A stretch of DNA of 64,000 nucleotides from Lysinibacillus sphaericus OT4b.31. Its GTDB lineage: Bacteria; Bacillota; Bacilli; Bacillales_A; Planococcaceae. Of this stretch, positions 8,034-15,226 are shown piece by piece. The position numbers and the translations under genes are program-made. Numbering within the stretch: the first letter of the stretch is position 1; each line of letters starts with the position of its first letter. The notes under the pieces are model-generated. The model ran no database searches. It was not told the origin of the DNA and was given only the letters and a program-made list of their open reading frames with translations. The stretch covers positions 3,139,039 to 3,203,038 of the forward strand of contig NZ_KB933398.1 in the NCBI RefSeq assembly GCF_000392615.1, in the 5' to 3' direction.

Positions 8034-9371
8034 ATGAAAAAAATTAAGGACTATCTGAATCCGCCCAAAGTTCTTGTGCTAGGCTTTGCAACGATTATTT
8101 TTATCGGGGCACTCTTACTAACTCTTCCTCTAGCTACTGAAGACGGAAAGGGTCTGTCATTTTTAGATGCTTTATTCACAGCTACCTCTGCAACATGTGT
8201 AACGGGGCTTATCGTTGTAGACACTGGTGATACCTTTTCTACGTTTGGTGAGTTGGTTATTCTAGCCCTCATACAAATTGGCGGCTTAGGTTTTATGACA
8301 TTTGCAACGTTTTTATTTTTATTATTAGGAAAAAAGATTTCTCTAAAAGAAAGACTGCTGTTAAAAGAGGCGTTTAATAACATCTCGATAGCTGGACTTG
8401 TAAAATTAGTTAAAAGAATACTAATTTTCACTGTAGTTATTGAATTAATTGGTGGGATTATTTTATCCATTCGCTTTTCATTTGATATGGAATTAACTAC
8501 AGCTATTTATTTTGGTTTCTTCCACTCTATATCTAACTTTAATAATGCTGGTTTTGATTTAATGGGAGGTTTTAAAGGTCTGACTGCTTATGTAGATGAC
8601 CCATTTGTTGTTTTGACTATTTGTGCGCTTATTACCATTGGTGGGTTAGGATTTATCGTTATGAATGAATTGTATGAATATCGCGATACTCGACGTTTAT
8701 CCGTTCATTCCAAGATCGTTTTGTTTACGACGATGGTTTTAACAGTAGGGTCTACCCTGTTAATCTGCTTGTTTGAATATGATAATAGCAAAACAATTGG
8801 TCCTTTAACTGAATGGGGGAAAATATTAGGTTCGTTTTACCAGGCGGTTACACCAAGAACGGCAGGATCAAATACTCTTTCTATCGGTGATTTAACGCAT
8901 TCTACGCTATTTTTAATAATTTTGCTCATGTTTATCGGAGGAGGTTCTGGTTCTACTGCAGGGGGTATTAAAATTACAACCTTTGCCGTTTTAGTAGCCA
9001 CGCTCTGGTCACAAATTAGGGGTAAGGAAGATGTGGTCTTATTTAGACGTAGAATTGTAGTGGAGACGATTCTAAAAGCACTGACGGTAACCATGTGTGG
9101 GATGATTATCGTTGTACTTGTCACCATATTACTTAGTATCACAGAACAAGGTCACAACTTTATCCTGTATTTATTTGAAGCAACTTCAGCATTCGGTACA
9201 GTTGGACTTTCTATGGGATTAACTCCTGAATTAACTCCCTTTGGTCGAATACTCATCATACTTACCATGTTTGCAGGTAGATTAGGGCCATTGACTATTG
9301 CTTTCGCTATTACAAAACGGAGAAAATCACAAGCTTATCGACATCCAAAAGGAAATATCATGATTGGTTAA
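8034..9371 (+). CDS. ktrB: KtrB/KtrD-type potassium (Na+-dependent) transporter membrane subunit
   Basis: A 445-residue membrane protein, the same length as B. subtilis KtrB. The four pore-loop repeats typical of Trk/Ktr/HKT channels are visible: TCVTGL, SNFNNAGFD, TPRTAGSN and AFGTVGLSMG, with the selectivity-filter glycines. It imports K+ together with the RCK subunit KtrA encoded next. ATG 8034 is chosen over the upstream TTG or GTG options because GAGGAG lies eight bases before it. Expression is probably repressed by c-di-AMP through the leader at 7725-7875, since high K+ raises c-di-AMP in Bacillus. Confidence 0.94.
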   Translation: MKKIKDYLNPPKVLVLGFATIIFIGALLLTLPLATEDGKGLSFLDALFTATSATCVTGLIVVDTGDTFSTFGELVILALIQIGGLGFMTFATFLFLLLGKKISLKERLLLKEAFNNISIAGLVKLVKRILIFTVVIELIGGIILSIRFSFDMELTTAIYFGFFHSISNFNNAGFDLMGGFKGLTAYVDDPFVVLTICALITIGGLGFIVMNELYEYRDTRRLSVHSKIVLFTTMVLTVGSTLLICLFEYDNSKTIGPLTEWGKILGSFYQAVTPRTAGSNTLSIGDLTHSTLFLIILLMFIGGGSGSTAGGIKITTFAVLVATLWSQIRGKEDVVLFRRRIVVETILKALTVTMCGMIIVVLVTILLSITEQGHNFILYLFEATSAFGTVGLSMGLTPELTPFGRILIILTMFAGRLGPLTIAFAITKRRKSQAYRHPKGNIMIG

Positions 9372-9396
9372 TTACATGCAAGGAGCGCTGACTATT

Positions 9397-10053
9397 ATGA
9401 CCATAAAACAATATGCTGTAATCGGTTTAGGAAGATTTGGAACAAGTGTAGCACGGAGATTACATGAAGCAGGACAGGAAGTTCTAGGGATTGATGTTAA
9501 TGAAGAAAGGGTCGAGGATGCTGAATTCTTTGTGACACATGCAGTCGTAGCTGATACAACTGAAGAAAAGGCTTTAACCTCCATAGGAATTACAAATTTC
9601 GATTGTGTCATCGTCGCCATAGGTAACGATATGCAATCTAGTATTTTGACAGTTTCATTACTAAAAGAGCTTGGCATAAAAAAAGTAATTGCTAAGGCAC
9701 TTGGGAAAAGACATGGGCAAGTGTTAGACAAAGTCGGAGCTGACTGGATTATCTACCCTGAGAGGGATATGGGTGAACGGGTTGCCAATCAACTCCTCTC
9801 CCCTAATATGTTAAATTATATTGAATTGTCTAAGGAATATAGTGTAGAAGAAATCATGATTCCTTCTAAGATGGCCGGAAGAAACTTACGTGATTTAGAC
9901 ATTCGGGCTAAATACAATGTTAGTGTCATCGCCATTGTTCGAAAAGGAACAATCATCATTTCTCCATCTCCCGAACAGATTATCGAAGAGGAAGATTTAT
10001 TAGTGATGATTGGTCATAGATCCGATCTCGCATTATTTGCAAATATAGAATAA
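9397..10053 (+). CDS. ktrA: KtrA/KtrC-type cytoplasmic gating subunit (RCK protein)
   Basis: A 219-residue protein (222 in B. subtilis KtrA). An N-terminal RCK_N Rossmann domain with GLGRFG binds ATP/ADP or NAD(H). A C-terminal RCK_C domain (about residues 135-219) is the c-di-AMP binding site in characterised homologues. The subunits form an octameric ring gating KtrB. The gene starts 25 bases after the ktrB stop; AAGGAG precedes ATG 9397 by 11 bases. Control would therefore be double: c-di-AMP at the riboswitch and at the protein. Confidence 0.93.
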   Translation: MTIKQYAVIGLGRFGTSVARRLHEAGQEVLGIDVNEERVEDAEFFVTHAVVADTTEEKALTSIGITNFDCVIVAIGNDMQSSILTVSLLKELGIKKVIAKALGKRHGQVLDKVGADWIIYPERDMGERVANQLLSPNMLNYIELSKEYSVEEIMIPSKMAGRNLRDLDIRAKYNVSVIAIVRKGTIIISPSPEQIIEEEDLLVMIGHRSDLALFANIE

Positions 10054-10080
10054 AGAAAAATAGAAATATCTATATGAACC

Positions 10081-10204
10081 GTTGATTTCCACTACGGCGG
10101 ACTCTTTTCGCGGGCATTGCTTCAGTCTCCTCGTCGCTATGCTCCTGCGGGGTCTTTCGCTCATGCTATTCTATGCAGAAGTTGCCGCCTGCGCTCCAAT
10201 CAAC
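10081..10204. repeat. 124-bp intergenic repeat with terminal inverted repeats
   Basis: Begins GTTGATT and ends AATCAAC. The ends continue as GGCGGACTC and GTTGCCGCC, which pair partially. The interior is GC-rich and unlike its surroundings, with phrases such as TCGTCGCTATGCTCCTGCGGGGTC. Elements of this pattern are common dispersed intergenic repeats in Bacillaceae (from memory). The rest of 10054-10430 contains no gene that can be supported. Confidence 0.7.
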
Positions 10205-10419
10205 TCGTGTACGTAAAGTTGGGCGACTAAGACTATGCGTCAGACGAAAATCTAAACGAACATGGCTTATCATGTGGAAGAACTCGATCATTTACGTCAT
10301 CAAAGTGACATGAAACAAATCTATGTACGTCGAAATGAAATTAATAGGGGCTATTTGTAACGAATATTTCTGATAAAATTTCAAAAGATATTCGGGATGT
10401 GATCATTATGAATACCTTT

Positions 10420-10665
10420 TGTCGTCAATCGAGTAGGAGGGAGTGATTAACTCCCGACCTCTCACACCACCGTACGTACGGTTCCGTATACGGCGGTTCA
10501 ATTAAGATGAATAACGCAAAGTTTCGTAACGAACTTGCAGACTTTTCAGCCCTTGGCCATTCCAATAGGAATTGCCGAGGGTTCTGTGTAATATGGGGCT
10601 TTTTGAGATGCGCCAGTATCCTTTTCGGGTATTACCCCATTCGTACGCTTTTCCGTATGGAACTT
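10420..10665 (-). mobile_element. 3' remnant of a group II intron (maturase C-terminus plus domains V/VI)
   Basis: On the minus strand an open frame ending at 10502 encodes the C-terminal end of a group II intron reverse transcriptase/maturase (KAYEWGNTRKGYWRIS, SPILHRTLGNSYW, GLKSL). It is followed by intron 3' RNA: CCGTATACGGAACCGTACGTACGG resembles domain V. GTGTGAGAGGTCGGGAG and CTCCCTCCTACTCGATT resemble domain VI with its branch-site region. The reverse transcriptase core and the intron 5' half are missing, so it cannot move by itself. The 3' boundary near 10420 is estimated. Confidence 0.75.
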
Positions 10666-10738
10666 TTTTATGAATTATATTTCTGATTTCACACATACTA
10701 TCCTTGAAAATGGCGAAAAAAAGGAAGGAAGTGCAAGT

Positions 10739-11248
10739 ATGGGTATATTAGGTGGAAATCCTAAAGATGAACCATTACATTATGGTGAAGTGTTTAGTGT
10801 CTGGACAAATTTAGCTACAAATAACGGCTTAATCGCTGGATATCAAACATTTTATAATCACGCTGGTGATGAAGATTTGAGAAAAGTCATTGAAGATATC
10901 ATCCAAGTCTTAAGAGACGAAGTGAAACCGTTAGAAAAGATATTAAAAACTAACGGAGTTGGATTACCTCCTGCACCACCCGAGCGTCCGGTAGCAAGAA
11001 TTGAAGACATTCCTCCTGGAGCAAAGTTTAATGATCCAGAAATTAGTGCTGCACTGTCAGTAGACCTTGCTGCTGGATTAGTTGCATGTAGTCAAGCAAT
11101 GGGTATGTCTACAAGAGAAGATGTTGCTTTAATGTATGGTCAATTCCATGCAGCAAAAGCTCTACTAGGTGCTAAACTACTTCGTCTTAATAAAAATAAA
11201 GGTTGGTTAGTTCCACCACCATTACATGTTGATTATCCTGAAAAATAA
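10739..11248 (+). CDS. DUF3231 family protein
   Basis: A 169-residue protein of the DUF3231 family, recognisable from the N-terminal MGILGGNPKDEPLHYGEVF and GYQTFYNHAGDEDL patterns and the C-terminal LNKNKGWLVPPPLH. Helical predictions and the duplicated DUF3231 domains of relatives suggest a four-helix, ferritin-like fold. The function is unknown; related genes often lie near sporulation or coat genes. ATG 10739 is chosen because GGAAGG lies nine bases before it, and the longer frame would run into the group II intron remnant. It is followed 29 bp later by a manganese catalase, suggesting a shared role in oxidative protection, possibly of the spore. Confidence 0.8.
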   Translation: MGILGGNPKDEPLHYGEVFSVWTNLATNNGLIAGYQTFYNHAGDEDLRKVIEDIIQVLRDEVKPLEKILKTNGVGLPPAPPERPVARIEDIPPGAKFNDPEISAALSVDLAAGLVACSQAMGMSTREDVALMYGQFHAAKALLGAKLLRLNKNKGWLVPPPLHVDYPEK

Positions 11249-11277
11249 AGTCTGTTTCCCCGAATCGAGGAATGTAA

Positions 11278-12135
11278 ATGTATTATTACAAAGAAGAATT
11301 GATTAACATTATTAAACCTGACAAACCGGATCCACAAGCAGCACGTGTGATGCAAGAAATACTAGGTGGACATTATGGTGAAATGAGAACCATGATGCAA
11401 TACTTTTTCCAAAGCTCTAATTTTAGAGGAAAAGAAACACAATATCGTGATTTACTTCGTGGCGTTTTCTTAGAAGAAATAGCTCACGTAGAACTTGTAC
11501 AAAATACAATTAACCAACTACTTAATGATTCTGGCGAATCATCTTCACCAGGCAATAACGGTATGGATCAAGCACCATTGGATGATGCCGTAAGACATGC
11601 AAATCCACACCATTATATTGTGGGAGCACAATCATCTTTACCTGTAGATGCTGCAGGTAATCCATGGAATGGCTCGTGGGTGTATGCACATGGAAACCTT
11701 ATTGCAGATTTATTGGACAATTTAGTACTTGAGTCAACTGGTGTACTTCAAAAGACACGTATTTATGAAATGAGTTCTAATCAGACATTCAGGGAAACAC
11801 TCGCATTTCTAATAGTTCGTGACAATGCTCACCAAAATGCATTTGCCAAAGCGTTAGAAACTTTAGGTGTAGATTGGGGAAAGCTATTCCCTGTACCGAA
11901 CTACGATATCAACAAATATCCTGAATGTAAAAAGTTCATTGAAATGGGTTATCATAATGCTCAGTTTAACTTTAGATTAGATCCAACACGTATCGGTGAA
12001 ATCTTCCAAGGACAAACTCCAAGTAGAAATGGCGGAGAACTAAATGTGACTCCTCCACCAGAAGGATTCCCAGTACCAGTTATGCCAGAAATGCCAAATG
12101 AACATAGTCCTGGTATTAAAGATATGAATAATTAA
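11278..12135 (+). CDS. manganese (non-haem) catalase
   Basis: A 285-residue protein of the manganese catalase family (YdbD/YjqC/CotJC group, about 275-280 residues in B. subtilis). Ligand-bearing helices of the di-manganese site are visible as EMRTMMQYFFQS, EEIAHVELVQ and LVLESTGVLQKTRIYEM, plus NAHQNAFAKAL. The C-terminal tail is proline-rich. The enzyme disproportionates hydrogen peroxide. The start follows GAGGAATGTAA. It is cotranscribed with the DUF3231 gene and ends before a hairpin at 12148-12177. Confidence 0.92.
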   Translation: MYYYKEELINIIKPDKPDPQAARVMQEILGGHYGEMRTMMQYFFQSSNFRGKETQYRDLLRGVFLEEIAHVELVQNTINQLLNDSGESSSPGNNGMDQAPLDDAVRHANPHHYIVGAQSSLPVDAAGNPWNGSWVYAHGNLIADLLDNLVLESTGVLQKTRIYEMSSNQTFRETLAFLIVRDNAHQNAFAKALETLGVDWGKLFPVPNYDINKYPECKKFIEMGYHNAQFNFRLDPTRIGEIFQGQTPSRNGGELNVTPPPEGFPVPVMPEMPNEHSPGIKDMNN

Positions 12136-12147
12136 TTAACACATTTT

Positions 12148-12181
12148 AAGCTGTGGCGTGCGACGACGTTGCAGCTTTTTC
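12148..12181 (+). terminator. terminator after the manganese catalase
   Basis: AAGCTG and CAGCTT close a stem around a GC-containing loop (TGGCGTGCGACGACGTTG), followed by TTTTCAG, 13 bases past the stop codon. Confidence 0.5.
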
Positions 12182-12262
12182 AGTGTATAAGTAACCCTAA
12201 TTTGTACACATCATTATTGAGTATATCGCACACACTTATTAGGTTGTGGCGTTAGTTGACCG

Positions 12263-12565
12263 TTAAGGGGAATTTTTCTTCCCTGGTGCTTTCCCTTTCC
12301 CTTCATCCAGCTCTCCATATTCGATCTCCAAATCCATATCATAACGGTTACAGATTGCTTGAATCCCCTTGGCAATGAAGTACTGTTTATTCTCAGATGC
12401 CTTTTGTTCATTTGCGTTATCAAGACATTTACATATAAGTTCTACAAATTTATCTTGTTCAGCCGAAATCTGCTCGTTCTCTCGATTCAACTTATCGTAT
12501 CTATCTGCTTTGTCTTTAATGGATTGGAAACTTTCGTAATTAATTGTTACTGTAGCGTTCTTCAT
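12263..12565 (-). CDS. hypothetical protein, possible left end of the integrated element
   Basis: A 100-residue acidic protein with a helical, coiled-coil-like centre (YDKLNRENEQISAEQDKFVELI) and a charged C-terminal tail. No known domain is recognised. ATG 12565 is preferred over the ORF start at 12601 because AAGGGAG lies about seven bases before it. Small helical proteins of this sort are typical of phage or plasmid-like elements, and it is the outermost minus-strand gene of the block 12.2-19.5 kb. Where the element actually ends is not visible. Confidence 0.55.
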   Translation of the reverse strand: MKNATVTINYESFQSIKDKADRYDKLNRENEQISAEQDKFVELICKCLDNANEQKASENKQYFIAKGIQAICNRYDMDLEIEYGELDEGKGKAPGKKNSP

Positions 12566-12718
12566 TTCCACGCTCCCTTCGTATTGAACAATTTCTTTCA
12601 TTTTTTTCAGTAAATTCTTTCAGCTTCATAGACAAACGCCCAAACAAAAATACATATCACATCATAATAATAGTAGTGTATAAAGCTAATCCATTTAGCC
12701 TTATACCTCCATTTTATT

Positions 12719-12746
12719 GGGTCACTGATGCCGCAGTGGCCCTTTT
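12719..12746 (+). terminator. hairpin with short T tract, no assigned gene
   Basis: GGGTCACTG and CAGTGGCCC form a stem (one mismatch) around ATGCC, followed by TTTTATAATTT on the plus strand. No plus-strand gene precedes it. It could end a short RNA starting near 12660-12690, but no clear promoter is seen. The rest of 12566-12896 is empty. Confidence 0.35.
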
Positions 12747-12896
12747 ATAATTTCTTCAAAGTGTTCAGTTACTAAAACTTCCTATCTAAAATTAGATGCT
12801 TTAGACATTACAGCAAAAAACTGTACATTTATTTTCCGAACCCTACACCTCTTTCCTTTGGATGAATAAAATAATGTGGAAAGGAGGTGTTTTTTT

Positions 12897-13049
12897 ATGA
12901 ATCGTTGCGGTTCCTGTTGCCCACCAGGAAGAATTAAATGTACAAGATTTGGACCTTTTGTTGCTATTCCTATCGCATGTATTAGACAAAACGGCGGTGG
13001 AGGAAACAATGGTGGCGGCGGAAATAACGGTGGCGGCGGAAACAATTAG
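12897..13049 (+). CDS. 50-residue cysteine-containing protein with (GGGGNN)3 tail
   Basis: ATG 12897 follows AAGGAGG with nine bases spacing. The product is 50 residues. An N-terminal cysteine-rich part (NRCGSCCPPGRIKC) and a hydrophobic stretch (FGPFVAIPIACIR) precede three exact GGGGNN repeats at the very end. No enzyme motif. Glycine/asparagine-rich, cysteine-bearing short proteins are typical of spore coat or exosporium components in spore formers, so a coat protein is a reasonable guess but unproven. Opposite-strand frames here are proline repeats caused by the same GGCGGC-type DNA. A hairpin follows at 13098-13118. Confidence 0.65.
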   Translation: MNRCGSCCPPGRIKCTRFGPFVAIPIACIRQNGGGGNNGGGGNNGGGGNN

Positions 13050-13097
13050 GCCCATCCTATTTTTAATTCGCCTTAAAACCGTACCAACCAAAGCTAG

Positions 13098-13118
13098 TGA
13101 GGAGTGAGTAACTCCTCA
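13098..13118 (+). terminator. hairpin downstream of the glycine-rich gene
   Basis: TGAGGAGT and ACTCCTCA form a perfect eight-base stem around GAGTA, followed by TTCCTT. The U tract is weak. Confidence 0.4.
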
Positions 13119-13177
13119 TTCCTTACTGAACACTTTCTTTCAGACACGACCCTTAAAGTGTGCAGTATTAATGTTGA

Positions 13178-13424
13178 TTAACTATCGACTTCCTTTGTCC
13201 AATTCATCACAAATCCATTAGTTTCATATATCTTTTTAGCTGAATTTTCAGCACGTTTTTTACTTTTATATCGCTTTGTTTTATCCGAAAGACGGCTCTC
13301 GCATATTAGAAAAATCTCACCTTGGTGAGTATAAGTATTTCCAGTCCAGTAACCTAAATCATTACTAATAGATGACGAAGATCCATCAGATAAATAAATT
13401 ACGAAATTAGTATTTTTTCACCAT
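13178..13424 (-). pseudogene. small phage-type gene broken by a frameshift in an A6 tract
   Basis: An ATG at 13424 opens the frame ATG-GTG-AAA-AAA-TAC-TAA and stops at once. If one A is dropped from the A6 run (about 13413-13418), the frame instead continues for about 80 residues. That product would contain FVIYLSDGSSSSISNDLGYW, TYTHQGEIFLIC, KRYKSKKRAENSAKKIYET and a stop at 13178-13180. The composition looks like real protein. So this is either a one-base frameshift mutation, a sequencing error in a homopolymer, or slippage-dependent expression. The family is unknown. Confidence 0.55.
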
Positions 13425-13555
13425 ACTTACTGCACAATATTTTCGATTACTACTTAATTTCATCGTTTAACTATTCCAGTTGTATTAATTGCGTTGCTAA
13501 TTACCAGCAATCGTTTTTTCAGAGGTAATGACAACCATTTTCTAAATTTCATCGG

Positions 13556-13873
13556 TCATATCTCCGCTCTATTGTTGAATTTCATTGCAAGAAACGGTAG
13601 TTCTTCATTTGGTATAAAATTAATACTGCTTACCTCTTCACGCTGATTCTCGGCATCTTTGATACACCCTTTATAAAGACCGCTTCCAGAAAACCGTTTA
13701 TCCTTTACAATCTTCTTATTGCAATCCTCATGCAAATGAAATCGCTTGTGCTGCTCATCTTCTTTAGCCGTAACATAGACTGCGCTTGCACCTTTGTTTA
13801 TTGCCTCCGTACAACCAAAACAGGGATGTTCCTTTCGTGTTGTTACGACTTTCTTGCTTGTAATATCTATCAT
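13556..13873 (-). CDS. hypothetical protein with a CxxC..H..C zinc-site pattern
   Basis: A 105-residue protein. The N-terminal part has CFGC (about residues 18-21), followed by FHLHEDC (about 45-51), a spacing that could bind one zinc ion in a small treble-clef or rubredoxin-like knuckle. The C-terminal half is polar without recognised motifs. AAGGAGG precedes ATG 13873 by 11 bases. It follows the 72-residue zinc-finger gene by three bases, so both belong to the same minus-strand operon of the element. Function unknown; single-strand nucleic-acid handling would be typical for such proteins but is not shown. Confidence 0.6.
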   Translation of the reverse strand: MIDITSKKVVTTRKEHPCFGCTEAINKGASAVYVTAKEDEQHKRFHLHEDCNKKIVKDKRFSGSGLYKGCIKDAENQREEVSSINFIPNEELPFLAMKFNNRAEI

Positions 13874-13876
13874 TAG

Positions 13877-14095
13877 CTAATTTCCTCCTTCCACCCTTTT
13901 CATTTTTTCAATTTGTTTACGATTGAGCTTAGACACACCTTTAGGAAACCCATATTGCTTGTTTACTTCTTCGCGAGTCATTCCATGCACTATGCGACAA
14001 TGTGCTTTCGTAATAACGATACCTATATGATTACATTCCTTCACAGGACACTTGAGATACCCACCGTGTTTAGCATTCCAATATGGTTCAGTCAT
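13877..14095 (-). CDS. small zinc-finger-like protein
   Basis: A 72-residue protein starting MTEPYWNAKHGGYLKCPVKEC. The pattern CPVKEC then HCRIVH gives a C2H2-type site. The following GMTREEVNKQYGFPKG resembles the segment after the finger in MucR/Ros-like and phage DNA-binding proteins. The ATG at 14095 overlaps the stop of the recU frame (TGATG), and AGGGGGT precedes it, so translation was coupled to recU. The longer frame beginning at 14158 is out of phase with the recU remainder and is rejected. Likely a DNA-binding protein; the target is unknown. Confidence 0.6.
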   Translation of the reverse strand: MTEPYWNAKHGGYLKCPVKECNHIGIVITKAHCRIVHGMTREEVNKQYGFPKGVSKLNRKQIEKMKRVEGGN

Positions 14096-14630
14096 CACGC
14101 ACCCCCTACCGCTTCTAAATAATGCACCGCATATATGCCCGATTTGATTCGGACGCAATGATCTCTGAAAAATTGAAGCGGTATAGATTTAGCACCACCA
14201 TTGTTTTGACCTATCCAAGCCACTTCTAACTGCTCGAATTTGAGGTAATAAATCTCCGGTTCGTTTTTCCCCTCAATCCGAAAACAAACTATTAAAAATG
14301 CGTTCGCTCCCTTGTAATGCCAAACCTAAGTAACTCGTACTGACCTTTAGTTAGATTTTTCAAAGGGAAATTTTTAATCTTGGTTTCTTTAGCATCAAAT
14401 ACAATAGCTTGTCCCTTAAAAACCCCGCTATAATCTACCCACGTAGGGCGTTCTAAATTACCTTTCACCACATTCCCTATCACTTCTAGAATCTTCACTG
14501 GCGTAGGTATTTTACGAACATCAGCATAATCACTATTGCGGTATTGATTGTTGGTCCCTTCAATTAGATTTTCTAAAAACTTACCTCTGTTAGCATGACT
14601 TCTTGAATACTGGCGTTTTTGTGTTCTCAT
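14095..14630 (-). pseudogene. recU: RecU-type Holliday junction resolvase, frameshifted
   Basis: The first 112 codons encode the N-terminal RecU region: NRGKFLENLIEG, then VDYSGVFKGQAIVFDAKETK, which carries the acidic and lysine catalytic residues. The frame then stops at 14292. In another frame the rest of the family sequence continues without a stop: KGANAFLIVCFRIEG, then GGAKSIPLQFFRD, then a C-terminus ending at 14095-14097. The break lies near 14312-14318, where adding one base restores one protein of about 178 residues. RecU cleaves Holliday junctions; phage and plasmid copies aid recombination or replication. Either a genuine mutation or a sequencing error. Confidence 0.75.
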
Positions 14631-14652
14631 TCTCTTTCAACCCCTTTATTTT

Positions 14653-14898
14653 TTAAGCAATCCACTCTAATTCCTGTGCATCAAAAATTATGGATTCATC
14701 CCCAATTCGCACTAGCACCGATTGACCATCAACTTTTTGAACAACACCTTTTTTACCCATCACATGACTAAAATAATGTTTCCGATATTCATAGATTTCT
14801 GAATCGTTCTTAACCTCAATGACCTTCACTGTCTCATGCACTCTAAAAAATGCACGAGACGACTGTGAATAATCATCAAACATACTTAACTGTCGCAA
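14653..14898 (-). CDS. hypothetical protein of the mobile element
   Basis: An 81-residue protein. The start is a TTG at 14898 with GAGGTGA five bases before it; the first internal ATG (14883) would leave too long a gap. The C-terminal half (GKKGVVQKVDGQSVLVRIGDESIIFDAQELEWI) alternates hydrophobic and polar residues like a small SH3- or KOW-like beta barrel. No family is recognised. It is 23 bp before the recU frame and 21 bp after the next gene, consistent with a single element operon. Confidence 0.6.
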   Translation of the reverse strand: MRQLSMFDDYSQSSRAFFRVHETVKVIEVKNDSEIYEYRKHYFSHVMGKKGVVQKVDGQSVLVRIGDESIIFDAQELEWIA

Positions 14899-14918
14899 AA
14901 AATCACCTCAATATTGCT

Positions 14919-15179
14919 TTAGATTCTCAGAAAGTGCTTTTCTAATGCTTGTTCATCAATCTCAAGCCATAAAATTTCTTCGTTTACTTTGCCTGATAAG
15001 TTAAGCAAGTGCACGGTACTTAGACCGTGCGTTTGCTCATTATCCCGACGCCATTTGGAGCCGCCTTTCACGACCGCTTCTTTTCCAGTAAGCGTCTTGT
15101 TATCGCAAATGTTTATAACCAACGGTGTGTTGCATATATACATTGATACTTGTTCACATGGTTCGTACATTCGTATCAA
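14919..15179 (-). CDS. hypothetical protein of the mobile element
   Basis: An 86-residue protein starting with TTG at 15179. GAGGTGA with five bases spacing supports that start over ATG 15170. The sequence has three cysteines near the N-terminus (EPCEQ, YICNT, NICDN) and a C-terminal acidic helix (EILWLEIDEQALEKHF). No domain is recognised. The use of TTG with a strong GAGGTGA site in two successive genes suggests deliberate moderation of translation. It lies between parB and the 81-residue gene in the same orientation. Confidence 0.55.
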   Translation of the reverse strand: MIRMYEPCEQVSMYICNTPLVINICDNKTLTGKEAVVKGGSKWRRDNEQTHGLSTVHLLNLSGKVNEEILWLEIDEQALEKHFLRI

Positions 15180-15226
15180 CTAAGTCACCTCTTATACATT
15201 GCCTTCTTTTAATTTTCCGTAGTTAT

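Noticed and set aside
10262..10360. 32-codon frame starting MAYHVEELDHLRHQ
   Set aside because: It looks protein-like but has no ribosome site and no recognised family; it may be a gene fragment.
12782..13091. Two minus-strand frames rich in FPPPPL or VSAATVIS repeats
   Set aside because: They are antisense shadows of the GGGGNN repeat of the plus-strand 50-residue gene and have no ribosome sites.
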